From: Maribacter sp.
Lineage (GTDB): Bacteria; Bacteroidota; Bacteroidia; Flavobacteriales; Flavobacteriaceae
Reading direction: 5' to 3'
DNA length: 64,000 nucleotides
Assembly (NCBI GenBank): GCA_011050675.1
Contig: DRFI01000002.1
Span: 1 to 64,000, forward strand
The notes under the pieces are model-generated. The model was not told where the DNA came from. It worked only from the letters and a program-made list of their open reading frames with translations, and searched no databases. Position 1 is the stretch's first letter. Each line of letters starts with the position of its first letter. The translations under genes and the position numbers were made by a program. Shown piece by piece: positions 8,511 to 17,492 of the stretch.

Positions 8511-11500
8511 TTAACGTTTAAAGTCGAAAGAAATCCAATCTGCATGACAAATATTCTGTGTAGTATTTTCTTTATTTATGAAGACCAAGTATAATGTGGC
8601 ATTTTCTTTAGTTGTAGAGACAGGTATGTTGTAGTAAACTGTTTCTTCTTTACCATTATGCGCCAATAATTGTTTACCTATAATTGGACCATCTATACGG
8701 TCTTCATGAATTTCTACAGCACCTTTAAATTCTTGATCTAGATTATAAAAAGCCGCAAATTTTAAATGTTCCAGATTTTTTAAATTAATGCTATTAAATT
8801 TTAAGAATGAACCATCTTGAAGAACGCCAACTACTCTAGATTTTTTTGTACTCCAGGTTCCGGTGCCTTCCTTAATCTCGTCTGCGTTTTCAGCTTCAAT
8901 TTTCTGACTTTTAAAGATAAATTGCTCACTAACGGTAAGCTCAGAATTAGGTTGGTTTAGATTGCCTTTATCACGATAAGAAGCCATTAACACATAGTTT
9001 CCTTCGCCTTGTTTACCCATGTGTTCATTGAACGTTAATGTACCTTTAAGTGGAAGAGATTTTTTAACTACCCCATTCGTAGGTTTTAAGTCCAATATAT
9101 ATTCTACCATTAAAGAAACCTCCTCTACACTAAGTTGCGGGTGTGCAGACATAGCATTCTCGCCCCAAACGCCACCGCCACCTTTTATGATTTTAGAAAC
9201 CAAATACCCTGTATCTTCTTTACTATATCGTTTTGCAATGTCGGTATAACTAGGTCCGTTGACCTTTTCCAATACAGCATGGCATGCCTTACAGTCAGAC
9301 GCTTCAATAGCTTTTTTACCAAGAGGCTCAAGGTTACGTTGATGCCCTAAAGTGGCTTTAACGAAATCTCTACCTTCGGGTATATAATCAAAAGTCACTT
9401 TTATATCCTCTGCAGAAATGGAGTTATTTTGTGTTGAACCATCTTGTTTATCTTCTACGATAATTTCATAATCCAATTTCTTGCCATCCCAGTAAATGGA
9501 ATCATTTCTTGTAATATGTATTGAAAGAGAAGGAGTGTCATTACCTACCAATATTTTTGAACTTGTTGTTGAAGTGTTACCATCAGTATCGGTAACCTTT
9601 AGAACAACATTAAAACTGCCATCTTTTGTAAAAACAAATTCGGGGTTTTGCTCTTGAGATTGAGATACATCTTTAGTAAAATACCAATCGTAGGTAAGTT
9701 TATCGTTATCAAAGTCAATAGAATTTTCTGCAGAAAATTTTACGGTTAAAGGAGACGCACCAACTGTTCTGTCATGTTCAAATTTGGCAACTGGTTCTCT
9801 ATTTCCTGTTATATACGTAATGCTACTTAAACGAGCATCTAAATTTTGTGCATTCCATTTTTGACCATATTCTAGCACATACATATTTCCGTTTGAGGCA
9901 AAAATCATATCCATAGGATGTGAAAATTCTTCATTGGGCATAAATGCATCAGCCTTTACATAATTCTGGTTTTCATCTAGGGTAATTACATATACCCAAT
10001 CTCTCATCCATTCATAAACAAATAATTTATCTTCAAAATAGTTTGGCCAAATATTTTCAGCACCAGCCATGTCCGATTCATGAAATACCGGTCCCGCCAT
10101 AGGGTTAATTCCGCCTTCGCCCATCCAAGGAAATTCCTCAGACCTATAATAAGTCATAGGTATCATTGATTTTTGAGCAGGAGGCATTTCTTGAATACCG
10201 GTGTTATTTGGCGAATTATTGATAAGGTGTGCGGGGTCGAATTTATCACCTGCAATATTTGTTGTAAAGTCAAAATCATTATATACCTCATTATAACCTC
10301 TGGTAAATGGCCAACCCCAAAAACCAGCTTTCCTAGCTTGGTTATATTCACCCATACCACTAGGACCACGGTTAGAATCTGCTTTACCTGCATCTGGACC
10401 AATGTCTCCCCAATATAAAATACCTGTTTTGCTATCGATGGAATGTCTAAATGGATTTCTTAATCCCATGGCATAAATCTCAGGTCTTGTTTTGTCAGTC
10501 CCAATAGGAAAGAGATTGCCTTCTGGGATAGTGTAACTACCATCAGCTTCTGGTTTTACTCGTAAAATCTTACCTCTTAAGTCATTAGTATTTGCAGCAG
10601 AACGTTGAGAATCCCATCCGGATCTGTTTGGGCGTTCGTCCATGGGGGCAAACCCAGAAGATTCAAAAGGGTTTGTATTGTCACCAAGAGCAATGAAAAG
10701 ATTGCCATTTGGACCAAATTCTAAAGCACCACCACTATGGCAGCAGTGACGGTTTGTAGGTATTTCCATTAAAATTTTCTCAGAATCTAAATCAAGTTCA
10801 TCGTTCTTTAATATAAAGCGCGAAACATGTTGTTTAGACATATCTCCTTTAACGGAATACAAAAGATAAATCCAATTATTCTGAAGGTAATTAGGATCTA
10901 CGGCTAAGCCTAAAAGACCATCTTCATTACCATAAAACAACTCTAACTGTGCTATGGTCTTCGTTTTTTCTGTTTTAAAATCAAATAGTTTTAAAGCACC
11001 GTGGCGTTCTATGAACAAGATTCCTTTTCCAGGAAGTTCGTCTAGCTCCATAGGTTCGTACAAATTAAAGTCTAATATGTTTTTAACAAAACGATCTTCT
11101 GGTGGCACCCTATCTGTTTTCGCTAAGGAATAGTTTAATGTGCCATCACCTGCGGCATAGTTGATTCCGCCGAGTAAATGATTTAAAAATTTAGGATTTA
11201 GAAATGTTTCATCCGTATGTCCCATTTCAGTGTAAAAGGCTCTACCTCCATCATAGCTGTGATACCAAGAAATAGGATGGCTTTCTGGGTTTGTACCACC
11301 TTCGTAACTACTCTCGTCAATAGAAATAAGCACGTTAATATCTGGATTGATATTTTTAAAATTGTACCACTCATCACTTTTAATCCATAAATCGTCTAAA
11401 TGCTGGGTAGACGAATGAGATTTATCGTTAACAATCAATTTAGCTTCTTGAATACGTGGGTGGTTATTAAATACAGCTCCAACGAGTTTGTTGTACCAAG

Positions 11501-11876
11501 GCCAATCATATTCTGTATCTGTAGCTGCATGAATACCAACAAAGCCTCCGCCAGCTTGAATGTAACGCTCAAAATCTGCCTGTTGAACATCATTTAGAAT
11601 GTCTCTGGTGGTGTTATTGAATATAACGGCAGCGTAGTTTTTTAGAGAATCTTCTACCATATAATTGTCATTTTCTGTTGCGATGACATTATATCCATTT
11701 TCCTCTCCTAATTTCTTAACAGCTTCAATACCAGCTTCTATAGAGCCATGTCTGAACCCTTGTGTTTTGCTAAAAACTAAGATTTTGTCTTTCTTTTTTG
11801 TACAGTTTACACATAGCACAACACAGCATAACAAAAAGCATATTTGCTTTATTGAACGTTTAGTGGTTTTAATCAT
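8511..11876 (-). CDS. ThuA / PQQ-type sugar dehydrogenase / PKD / cytochrome c lipoprotein
   Basis: 1121 residues. Signal peptide with lipobox ending at Cys about 25 (CVVLCVNC). Domains in order: ThuA-like (about 32-245), a six-bladed GSDH/soluble glucose dehydrogenase propeller (about 265-690; RHCCHSGGALEFGPNG), PKD (about 700-790), a class I cytochrome c with C-K-A-C-H at about 860, and a C-terminal carbohydrate-binding beta-sandwich (about 1000-1121). Probably a surface or periplasmic lipoprotein that oxidises a sugar and passes electrons to its own haem. The substrate is unknown, and PQQ dependence is inferred from the family. It is transcribed alone, with a strong terminator behind it. 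Confidence 0.9.
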   Translation of the reverse strand: MIKTTKRSIKQICFLLCCVVLCVNCTKKKDKILVFSKTQGFRHGSIEAGIEAVKKLGEENGYNVIATENDNYMVEDSLKNYAAVIFNNTTRDILNDVQQADFERYIQAGGGFVGIHAATDTEYDWPWYNKLVGAVFNNHPRIQEAKLIVNDKSHSSTQHLDDLWIKSDEWYNFKNINPDINVLISIDESSYEGGTNPESHPISWYHSYDGGRAFYTEMGHTDETFLNPKFLNHLLGGINYAAGDGTLNYSLAKTDRVPPEDRFVKNILDFNLYEPMELDELPGKGILFIERHGALKLFDFKTEKTKTIAQLELFYGNEDGLLGLAVDPNYLQNNWIYLLYSVKGDMSKQHVSRFILKNDELDLDSEKILMEIPTNRHCCHSGGALEFGPNGNLFIALGDNTNPFESSGFAPMDERPNRSGWDSQRSAANTNDLRGKILRVKPEADGSYTIPEGNLFPIGTDKTRPEIYAMGLRNPFRHSIDSKTGILYWGDIGPDAGKADSNRGPSGMGEYNQARKAGFWGWPFTRGYNEVYNDFDFTTNIAGDKFDPAHLINNSPNNTGIQEMPPAQKSMIPMTYYRSEEFPWMGEGGINPMAGPVFHESDMAGAENIWPNYFEDKLFVYEWMRDWVYVITLDENQNYVKADAFMPNEEFSHPMDMIFASNGNMYVLEYGQKWNAQNLDARLSSITYITGNREPVAKFEHDRTVGASPLTVKFSAENSIDFDNDKLTYDWYFTKDVSQSQEQNPEFVFTKDGSFNVVLKVTDTDGNTSTTSSKILVGNDTPSLSIHITRNDSIYWDGKKLDYEIIVEDKQDGSTQNNSISAEDIKVTFDYIPEGRDFVKATLGHQRNLEPLGKKAIEASDCKACHAVLEKVNGPSYTDIAKRYSKEDTGYLVSKIIKGGGGVWGENAMSAHPQLSVEEVSLMVEYILDLKPTNGVVKKSLPLKGTLTFNEHMGKQGEGNYVLMASYRDKGNLNQPNSELTVSEQFIFKSQKIEAENADEIKEGTGTWSTKKSRVVGVLQDGSFLKFNSINLKNLEHLKFAAFYNLDQEFKGAVEIHEDRIDGPIIGKQLLAHNGKEETVYYNIPVSTTKENATLYLVFINKENTTQNICHADWISFDFKR

Positions 11877-12021
11877 TGGTATAATTTGGTGTTTTTGGTT
11901 TACCCTTAATAATCAAGGTTTTAGAATGAATTGTAATTGCCCTTGGTAAAGAGGCTGCCTAAAGATATGAAAATGGGATAATGATTCATTAAATCAATTT
12001 ACCGCAGTGCTGGTTTTTTGG

Positions 12022-12065
12022 CTGATTGTGGTCATGTTTTGTTGAAAAATTTAGCGCTATCTTAA
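12022..12065 (+). promoter_or_regulatory. FNR-like dyad and weak -7 box before cls
   Basis: CTGAT-TGTG-GTCAT at 12022-12035, then 22 bp, then TATCTTAA (12058-12065), a 6-of-8 fit to the -7 pattern. The start codon follows 37 nt later. The conserved spacing is the main support. Confidence 0.5.
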
Positions 12066-12101
12066 TGCTTTATTTAGAGATATTCTCAAAACTATAAACC
12101 C

Positions 12102-13508
12102 ATGTGGACCACTATTTTTATTGTTATTTATAGTTTAATTACTATTGTAATAGTACTGTCCATTATTTTATACGGAGCAAAACCAACAAAAAGTTTGGCA
12201 TGGATAATGGCTATTTTTGCTTTGCCCGTTGGAGGTATTTTTCTTTATCTGGTTATTGGAAGAAATAGGCGAAAACGAAAGCTTATACGTCTAAAGAAAG
12301 ACCTATTCAATAAACTGCCCAAACCGAATATCGAACAGGTTAACTTGTTTAATGGCAAGTATAAAAAATTAATGACCCTCAATTATAAAAACGCTCACTT
12401 TCCACCAACGGCAAATAACGAACTTCAATTATTAAAAGATGGTAAAACAACTTTTGATTCCATTTTCAACGCTTTGGAACAGGCTACATTACAGATACAT
12501 ATACAGTATTATATTTTTGAAGAAGGGGAGTTAGCGGATCGCTTAATGGCTTTGTTTAAGAAAAAATTAGATGAAGGGATTACCATAAGAATGATTTATG
12601 ATGGTATTGGAAGCTTTACACTTAGCAAAAACTATTTAAAAAAGTTATTGGGCATTGGGGTAGAGGTGTATTCTTTTCTACCCTTTAAATTTGGTAGGTA
12701 CTTTTATTCTTTGAATTATAGAAATCATAGAAAAATTATTGTTGTAGATGGAAAAGTAGCTTTTACAGGTGGTATTAATATTTCTGATAAGTATTTAAAA
12801 GGACAAGTAGGTCTGGGCAAATGGCATGATATGCACCTAAAGTTAGAGGGACCGGCAGCCACGCAATTAGATCAGGTTTTTATGACAGATTGGTATTTAG
12901 TAAGTACCCAATTACTACAGCCTTTACAACATTTATATAATCAGATGCCTATGAACTCTCGTGAACTGGTGCAAATTGTCGCTGGAGGACCTGACGATGA
13001 TTTTCCTGTTCTTGAACAGACTTATTTTTCAATTATTAATAAAGCCAAAGAATATATTTATATAACTAACCCTTACATTATACCAGGTCAAGCTTTAATA
13101 CAAGCATTGCAAACAGCTGCATTAAGCGGTGTTGATGTTAGGTTATTGGTTTCTGAAAATGCAGATAATAAGGTAGTGAGTTGGTCTGTACATTCTTATT
13201 TTGAAATGTTCTTAAAATCTGGCATTAGAATATTCCTATTCCCTGACGGCTTTTTGCACAGTAAAATAATAGTAAGTGATGATACTATTACATCTATTGG
13301 CACAGCTAATTTAGATGACCGTAGTTTTGAACAGAACTATGAGGTCAATGCCATCATCTACAATAAGAATTTTTCCAAGCTTTTAAAAGCAGACTTTTTA
13401 AATGACTGTGCCGTTAGTAATGAATTGCTGTACAGCGAATTTATGAATAGACCTTGGGGTAAAAGGTTAAAAGAAGGAGTAGGTAAAGTTCTTAGCCCTC
13501 TTTTCTAA
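12102..13508 (+). CDS. cls: Cardiolipin synthase (phospholipase D superfamily)
   Basis: 468 residues. Two N-terminal membrane segments (about 3-23 and 32-52) precede two PLD domains. The HKD motifs are intact: H209-x-K211-x4-D216 followed by FTGGINISD, and H386-x-K388-x4-D393 followed by IGTANLDDRSFEQNYE. The enzyme joins two phosphatidylglycerol molecules into cardiolipin plus glycerol at the inner membrane. The length is normal for bacterial Cls. It stands alone, convergent with the lipoprotein gene, with only 3 bp between the stops. The FNR-like site at 12022 suggests it belongs to the stress regulon of its neighbours. Confidence 0.95.
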   Translation: MWTTIFIVIYSLITIVIVLSIILYGAKPTKSLAWIMAIFALPVGGIFLYLVIGRNRRKRKLIRLKKDLFNKLPKPNIEQVNLFNGKYKKLMTLNYKNAHFPPTANNELQLLKDGKTTFDSIFNALEQATLQIHIQYYIFEEGELADRLMALFKKKLDEGITIRMIYDGIGSFTLSKNYLKKLLGIGVEVYSFLPFKFGRYFYSLNYRNHRKIIVVDGKVAFTGGINISDKYLKGQVGLGKWHDMHLKLEGPAATQLDQVFMTDWYLVSTQLLQPLQHLYNQMPMNSRELVQIVAGGPDDDFPVLEQTYFSIINKAKEYIYITNPYIIPGQALIQALQTAALSGVDVRLLVSENADNKVVSWSVHSYFEMFLKSGIRIFLFPDGFLHSKIIVSDDTITSIGTANLDDRSFEQNYEVNAIIYNKNFSKLLKADFLNDCAVSNELLYSEFMNRPWGKRLKEGVGKVLSPLF

Positions 13509-13511
13509 GTG

Positions 13512-14150
13512 TTAATCTACTTGTGAAGTAAAAACCAAATCTTGATCTTCCATAGCTATAATAACTAATTTCACATAATCTTTAATAGCCTTATCAATAT
13601 TATCAGGTTCGGTAATTTCAATAATACCCCTCCATATCATAGCTCTTTCCTTTCCTTCGCAGATGCAATATAATGTAGTTTCGGCATGGTAAACAGTATA
13701 TTTTTCGTAGTAAGTATCATCGTAATAAATACCTTGGTGCTCCAAATAATCATCATTGAATCTAGATTGGTGATCATCCCAACGAGAAATAGATTTGACA
13801 AAATTATCACGATTTTCTGACCCTGTAATTTTGGTCAATAAAATGGCATCAAAATCCTTATCTAAAAGACTTTGTTCTACGTTATCTAATTCCTTATCGG
13901 TTTTTCTTGAATCGGTAAGCGATAAGTCGAAAATATCAATACTACGCCATGCCTCTACATTTCTATTGGTAAATTCTTCTTGAAGTTCACTTTCAAAGTT
14001 TTCTCTAGTATCATCACTCTGTGCCATACCTACAATTAAAACCTTGTTGGCATTGAACAACACAATATCTGGATTTTTCCAATTTTCTACTAAGCTAATA
14101 GAAGAACAACCCATTAACATCAATGATAATACTACAATCAACTTTTTCAT
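13512..14150 (-). CDS. Lipoprotein of unknown function (212 aa)
   Basis: The N-terminus MKKLIVVLSLMLMGCSS is a lipoprotein signal with Cys at 15. The mature part begins with VENWKNPD and VLIVGMAQSDDTRENFESEL, then a region with an EAWRS strand and ILLTKITG, resembling the alpha/beta fold of small lipoproteins such as DUF4136 or CsgG-like proteins, though no motif settles it. A Tyr- and Asp-rich stretch (YLEHQGIYYDDTYYEKY, about 135-151) is unusual. The periplasmic function is unknown. Expression is predicted from the FNR-like promoter at 14181-14224, 31 nt before the start. Confidence 0.8.
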   Translation of the reverse strand: MKKLIVVLSLMLMGCSSISLVENWKNPDIVLFNANKVLIVGMAQSDDTRENFESELQEEFTNRNVEAWRSIDIFDLSLTDSRKTDKELDNVEQSLLDKDFDAILLTKITGSENRDNFVKSISRWDDHQSRFNDDYLEHQGIYYDDTYYEKYTVYHAETTLYCICEGKERAMIWRGIIEITEPDNIDKAIKDYVKLVIIAMEDQDLVFTSQVD

Positions 14151-14180
14151 AAGAAAGGTATATTTAGTTGGAATATAAGT

Positions 14181-14224
14181 CGAAGGTACTATTTAGAAAA
14201 AGTCAAGAATATGACGATGGTCAG
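14181..14224 (-). promoter_or_regulatory. FNR-like dyad and -7 box before the 13512-14150 lipoprotein
   Basis: ATGAC-GATG-GTCAG at 14211-14224. After 22 bp on the minus strand comes TACCTTCG (14181-14188), one mismatch from TAnnTTTG. The start codon follows 31 nt later. Confidence 0.7.
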
Positions 14225-14258
14225 TAAATATGAATTGAACCTATTGGTTATTGACTAC

Positions 14259-15629
14259 CTATAACCATAAATCTATGTTCTCTTCTAGTTTGGGAATATG
14301 ACAGATCCAACCCTTAGTATCTCTAATTTTAACCTTAAATGCATCTAAAGCGCCTGGCTCGCCATGAATAAGAAAGACCTTTTCTGGTGTGTTTTTAATA
14401 TTCTCTATAAAATGTAGTAGTTCTGCCTGATCTGCATGTGCAGAAAGACTTTCTATAAAATGAATACTGGCTTTTACAGGATAATACTTTCCAAACAATT
14501 TTAATTCATGCGTGCCTTCTAGTAATTGTCTGCCCCGTGTGCCTTCGGCTTGGTAACCAACGAGTAATACTCTTGTTGTAGGTTCATCAACTAATTGTTT
14601 TAAATAAGTTAAAACCCTACCACCGGTTACCATACCACTACCTGCAATAACTATTTTAGGTCTTTTATCATCTATAGTTTTCCATGTGTCTGCGTATGAT
14701 GTAATGATTGTGAAATGATTACACATAGCTTCATAATCCTCTTTACTAAGTTTATGCCAGTCTGTAAATTGTTCAAATACACTTAGAACGTTATTACCCA
14801 TTGGGCTATCTATAAATATGGGTATGTTGGGTATTTTATTCTTCTTGTATAATTGCCAAAATAAATACATGAGCAATTGTAGTCTTTCAACGGCAAATGA
14901 AGGTATGATAAGTGTTCCTCGTTCCTGTATGGTCTTTTGAACTAGGTCGCTAAGAATTTCGGCAATATCTTCTTTAGGATGAAGTTTGTTGCCATAGGTA
15001 CTTTCTAAAAATAGATAATTTGCCCACTCAGGTCTTTCTGGGGGTAATAAAAGTGCATCGTTCAATCTACCAATATCACCAGAAAAAACAAATAGTTTTT
15101 CGAAAATCTCTAATTCAATAAAGGTCGATCCTATTATATGACCGTTGTATCTAAATTTGACCTTGATATTATCTGACAGCTGAACCCATTCATCTTTCTT
15201 TCTACCAGAAAACAAATCAATAGTTCTTTTAGCTTCCTTTAAATCATAAAAAGGTAGCGCTTTAGGGTATTTAGAATACCCTTCTTCATTTGCTTTCTTT
15301 GCCTGCTCTTCTTGGATTTTGGCACTATCAAGCAGTATTATTTGTGCAACTGATAAAGTAGGGTAACTACCAATGATGGGACCATTAAACCCTTCTTTTA
15401 CTAATCTAGGTAGATAGCCGGTATGGTCTAAATGACCATGCGTTAATAATACGACATCTATTTTGCTGGTATCTATTGGTAATGGTTCCCAATTCCTTTC
15501 CCTTAACTCTTTAAGACCTTGGAACATGCCACAATCTATCATAATATTCAATTCAGGAGTTTCTAAATAGAATTTGGAACCGGTAACCGTACCAGAGGCA
15601 CCTAAAAATTTTAGACTAACTTTTTTCAT
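14259..15629 (-). CDS. Beta-CASP metallo-beta-lactamase RNA nuclease
   Basis: About 456 residues from the ATG at 15629. An upstream TTG at 15656 would overlap the previous gene, while the ATG leaves a 4-nt gap and starts MKKVSLKFLGASGTVTGS, the usual family start. The MBL motif 2 is HGHLDH, the beta-CASP motifs include PSFAVERLQ and SPMGN, and the C-terminal parts are IAGSGMVTGGR, SLSAHADQ and HGEP. These are CPSF/Ysh1-like zinc-dependent endo/exoribonucleases of the YsiC/TTHA0252 type. It is co-transcribed with the ATP-cone nuclease, which suggests nucleic-acid processing under stress. Confidence 0.92.
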   Translation of the reverse strand: MKKVSLKFLGASGTVTGSKFYLETPELNIMIDCGMFQGLKELRERNWEPLPIDTSKIDVVLLTHGHLDHTGYLPRLVKEGFNGPIIGSYPTLSVAQIILLDSAKIQEEQAKKANEEGYSKYPKALPFYDLKEAKRTIDLFSGRKKDEWVQLSDNIKVKFRYNGHIIGSTFIELEIFEKLFVFSGDIGRLNDALLLPPERPEWANYLFLESTYGNKLHPKEDIAEILSDLVQKTIQERGTLIIPSFAVERLQLLMYLFWQLYKKNKIPNIPIFIDSPMGNNVLSVFEQFTDWHKLSKEDYEAMCNHFTIITSYADTWKTIDDKRPKIVIAGSGMVTGGRVLTYLKQLVDEPTTRVLLVGYQAEGTRGRQLLEGTHELKLFGKYYPVKASIHFIESLSAHADQAELLHFIENIKNTPEKVFLIHGEPGALDAFKVKIRDTKGWICHIPKLEENIDLWL

Positions 15630-15633
15630 GATA

Positions 15634-16479
15634 TTAAGATTTACAGAGTTGTTCAATTTCTTCTAGAATTTTCGTTTTTCTTACGCTAGATATTCCTAAA
15701 TGATCCAGATAAAATTTATCCTTTATTAGTTGTCTGCATAAAACCACATTTCTGCTCAGTAAAAATTGTTTTTCTCTTTTAGATAAAAGACTTGAGACAG
15801 TAATAGGGTAGAGGCCTAAACGATCAATTCTATCTTTGAGTCCGTCTTTTTCTGGGTAGTCCCAACTTAAAAGATAGAGATTGGCACATTTACCATAGGT
15901 AATAGCATCTTGGGTAAATCTTGTATTGGTAACCACCCAGCCAACATCTAATGGCTTAGTGTTATTTTTATTAGTACCCCAGTGGTTTTTTACATCGTTA
16001 TATCTAGAATGTATATATAATGGCACTTTTACATTACAATTGCGCCCTTCTTCATTATGAAATTTACATTCTATAATAGTAACCTTTTCCTTTTTTTCTG
16101 CCACAACATCTATTTCATGCGTAACACAAGATCCAGTTAATGTGACACCAATTTTTACGTTGTAGCCAGAATATTTTAATATTTCAGCGATAAACCGTTC
16201 AAAAGGAAACCCGGTTGGTCCTAATTCGTAAATCGCTTTTTTAAGTTTGTATTTAGAAGCAAATACAGATTTGTTTTTTTTAAGAAGAGCGTATACTCTA
16301 TTGTAGATTTCATTAGTAGTGATACCATCAAAAAGCTCATCGTAAACTTTACTTACAATCTCTTCCACCAAATCATGGGTTGCACCGCTATGCTTAAGTG
16401 AATCTCGAAGCTTATCTAATGAAAATTTCATTTTTCGCCCTGAAGATTTTACAATGTCAATAGATTCCCTGTTTTGCAT
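15634..16479 (-). CDS. ATP-cone plus Mrr-type restriction endonuclease-fold protein
   Basis: 281 residues. Residues 7-95 form an ATP-cone (IVKSSGRKMKFSLDKLRDSL, then IYNRVYALLKK), the nucleotide-sensing domain known from ribonucleotide reductases and NrdR. Residues 105-230 are an Mrr_cat-like PD-(D/E)xK nuclease: FERFIAEILKYSGYNV, then EIDVVAEKKEKVTIIECKFH with the catalytic D...ExK. The tail is helical. There is no methylase or specificity subunit nearby, so classical restriction is unlikely; a nucleotide-gated nuclease is inferred. It lies 1 bp from the MscS coding end and 4 nt before the beta-CASP gene, in one operon. Confidence 0.85.
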   Translation of the reverse strand: MQNRESIDIVKSSGRKMKFSLDKLRDSLKHSGATHDLVEEIVSKVYDELFDGITTNEIYNRVYALLKKNKSVFASKYKLKKAIYELGPTGFPFERFIAEILKYSGYNVKIGVTLTGSCVTHEIDVVAEKKEKVTIIECKFHNEEGRNCNVKVPLYIHSRYNDVKNHWGTNKNNTKPLDVGWVVTNTRFTQDAITYGKCANLYLLSWDYPEKDGLKDRIDRLGLYPITVSSLLSKREKQFLLSRNVVLCRQLIKDKFYLDHLGISSVRKTKILEEIEQLCKS

Positions 16480-16480
16480 A

Positions 16481-17380
16481 TTACTTTTTTAAATTAACAT
16501 TAAGTGGCGGAATTTCTAGTAATTGCAATGTTGTAGAAGCTAAGGTCACTTTGCCATTGGTTTTAGAAATTGCTTGTTCAATATGTTGAAATAATGTGTG
16601 TTTTGTATTTCTTCTTCTTTTGTAATCTGTAATATATCGTAGGTTCAACTGAATCCAATTATCTGTTAAGTTCATTGCTATCGTTGGTTCTATTGTCGCA
16701 TTTTCTATGTAATAATGAGCCACCATTTCTTCCCATTTTGCCTTAGATTTTTCAGTATAATCACATAGCAATTCATTAGCACTGTTCATCATAATAGATT
16801 TTGCTAGATCAGCGTCAGAACCATAGGCGACGAGGATATTTAACTCATCCCAAACGAAAGGAAAATCCATCGAATAATTTTTGATAGGTCCTTTAAAAAC
16901 AAATGCATTACTAATTTTTACAATTCTACCAGAGTAGTTGTCACTGCTTACCCATTAACCAATTTCCATAATGGTGGTATAAATACTATCTATATCGATA
17001 ACATCACCCTTTATATTATTGATTTCGATACGGTCACCAGGTTTGTAAACACGAACAAAGAAAATGTAGAAAGATCCTGCGATACTCAATATTAGTTCTT
17101 GCAAAGTAAAAGTGATTCCTGCCGTAAATAACCCAATTATAATGGTATAATCCTTTATGCTATCAACAGTGAAAGCCATTAGTACCAAGAAAATAATAAG
17201 TACGTAACCAACAATTTCTACACCCTTTTGAGCTTTATATCTAATAGAAATATCTTCAATTCTTTTTTTAAGAATTTTTCTAATAAACCCAATAATGAAA
17301 ATAATGAAGAGTATCCATGTAATTAGCTTTATTATCTTAACTAGTGTAGCGTTTTCTAATAATGTTGAAAGTATATCCAT
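16481..17380 (-). pseudogene. MscS-type mechanosensitive channel gene with one in-frame TAA
   Basis: A 299-codon MscS-like gene interrupted at 16955-16957 by TAA after MEIG. The frame is unchanged: behind the stop it reads WVSSDNYSGRIVKISNAFVF, exactly what follows EIG-x-W in MscS proteins. The first 141 residues hold three membrane segments (about 14-35, 51-70, 75-105, the last being the pore helix region) and the start of the beta domain (YKPGDRIEINNIKGDVIDI). The remaining 157 residues complete the C-terminal alpha/beta vestibule. One substitution (such as GAA, AAA or CAA to TAA) explains it. It may be a true nonsense mutation, a sequencing error, or read-through. It heads the operon with the two nuclease genes. 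Confidence 0.88.
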
Positions 17381-17391
17381 ATGTAGTTTTT

Positions 17392-17427
17392 AAAAAAACC
17401 GCCAACGAAGCGAATTCTTTGACGGTT
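17392..17427 (-). terminator. Second hairpin terminator behind the stress-protein genes
   Basis: On the minus strand AACCGTCAA pairs with TTGGCGGTT (17419-17427 with 17397-17405, one G-U) and a run of seven T follows. It ends just before the MscS start at 17380. Confidence 0.75.
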
Positions 17428-17431
17428 CTAA

Positions 17432-17464
17432 TTTTAGACATTAACCAACTAAAAATGTCTAAAA
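17432..17464 (-). terminator. Hairpin directly behind the last universal stress gene
   Basis: TTTTAGACATT (17432-17442) pairs with AATGTCTAAAA (17454-17464), an 11-bp perfect stem 29 bp after the stop at 17493. With the hairpin at 17392-17427 it makes a tandem terminator. Confidence 0.65.
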
Positions 17465-17492
17465 ATTATCTTATTGTAACACTAGCTAGTAA

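Noticed and set aside
15634-16479. A restriction-modification locus because of the Mrr-like domain
   Set aside because: There is no methyltransferase or specificity gene nearby, and the ATP-cone fusion points elsewhere.
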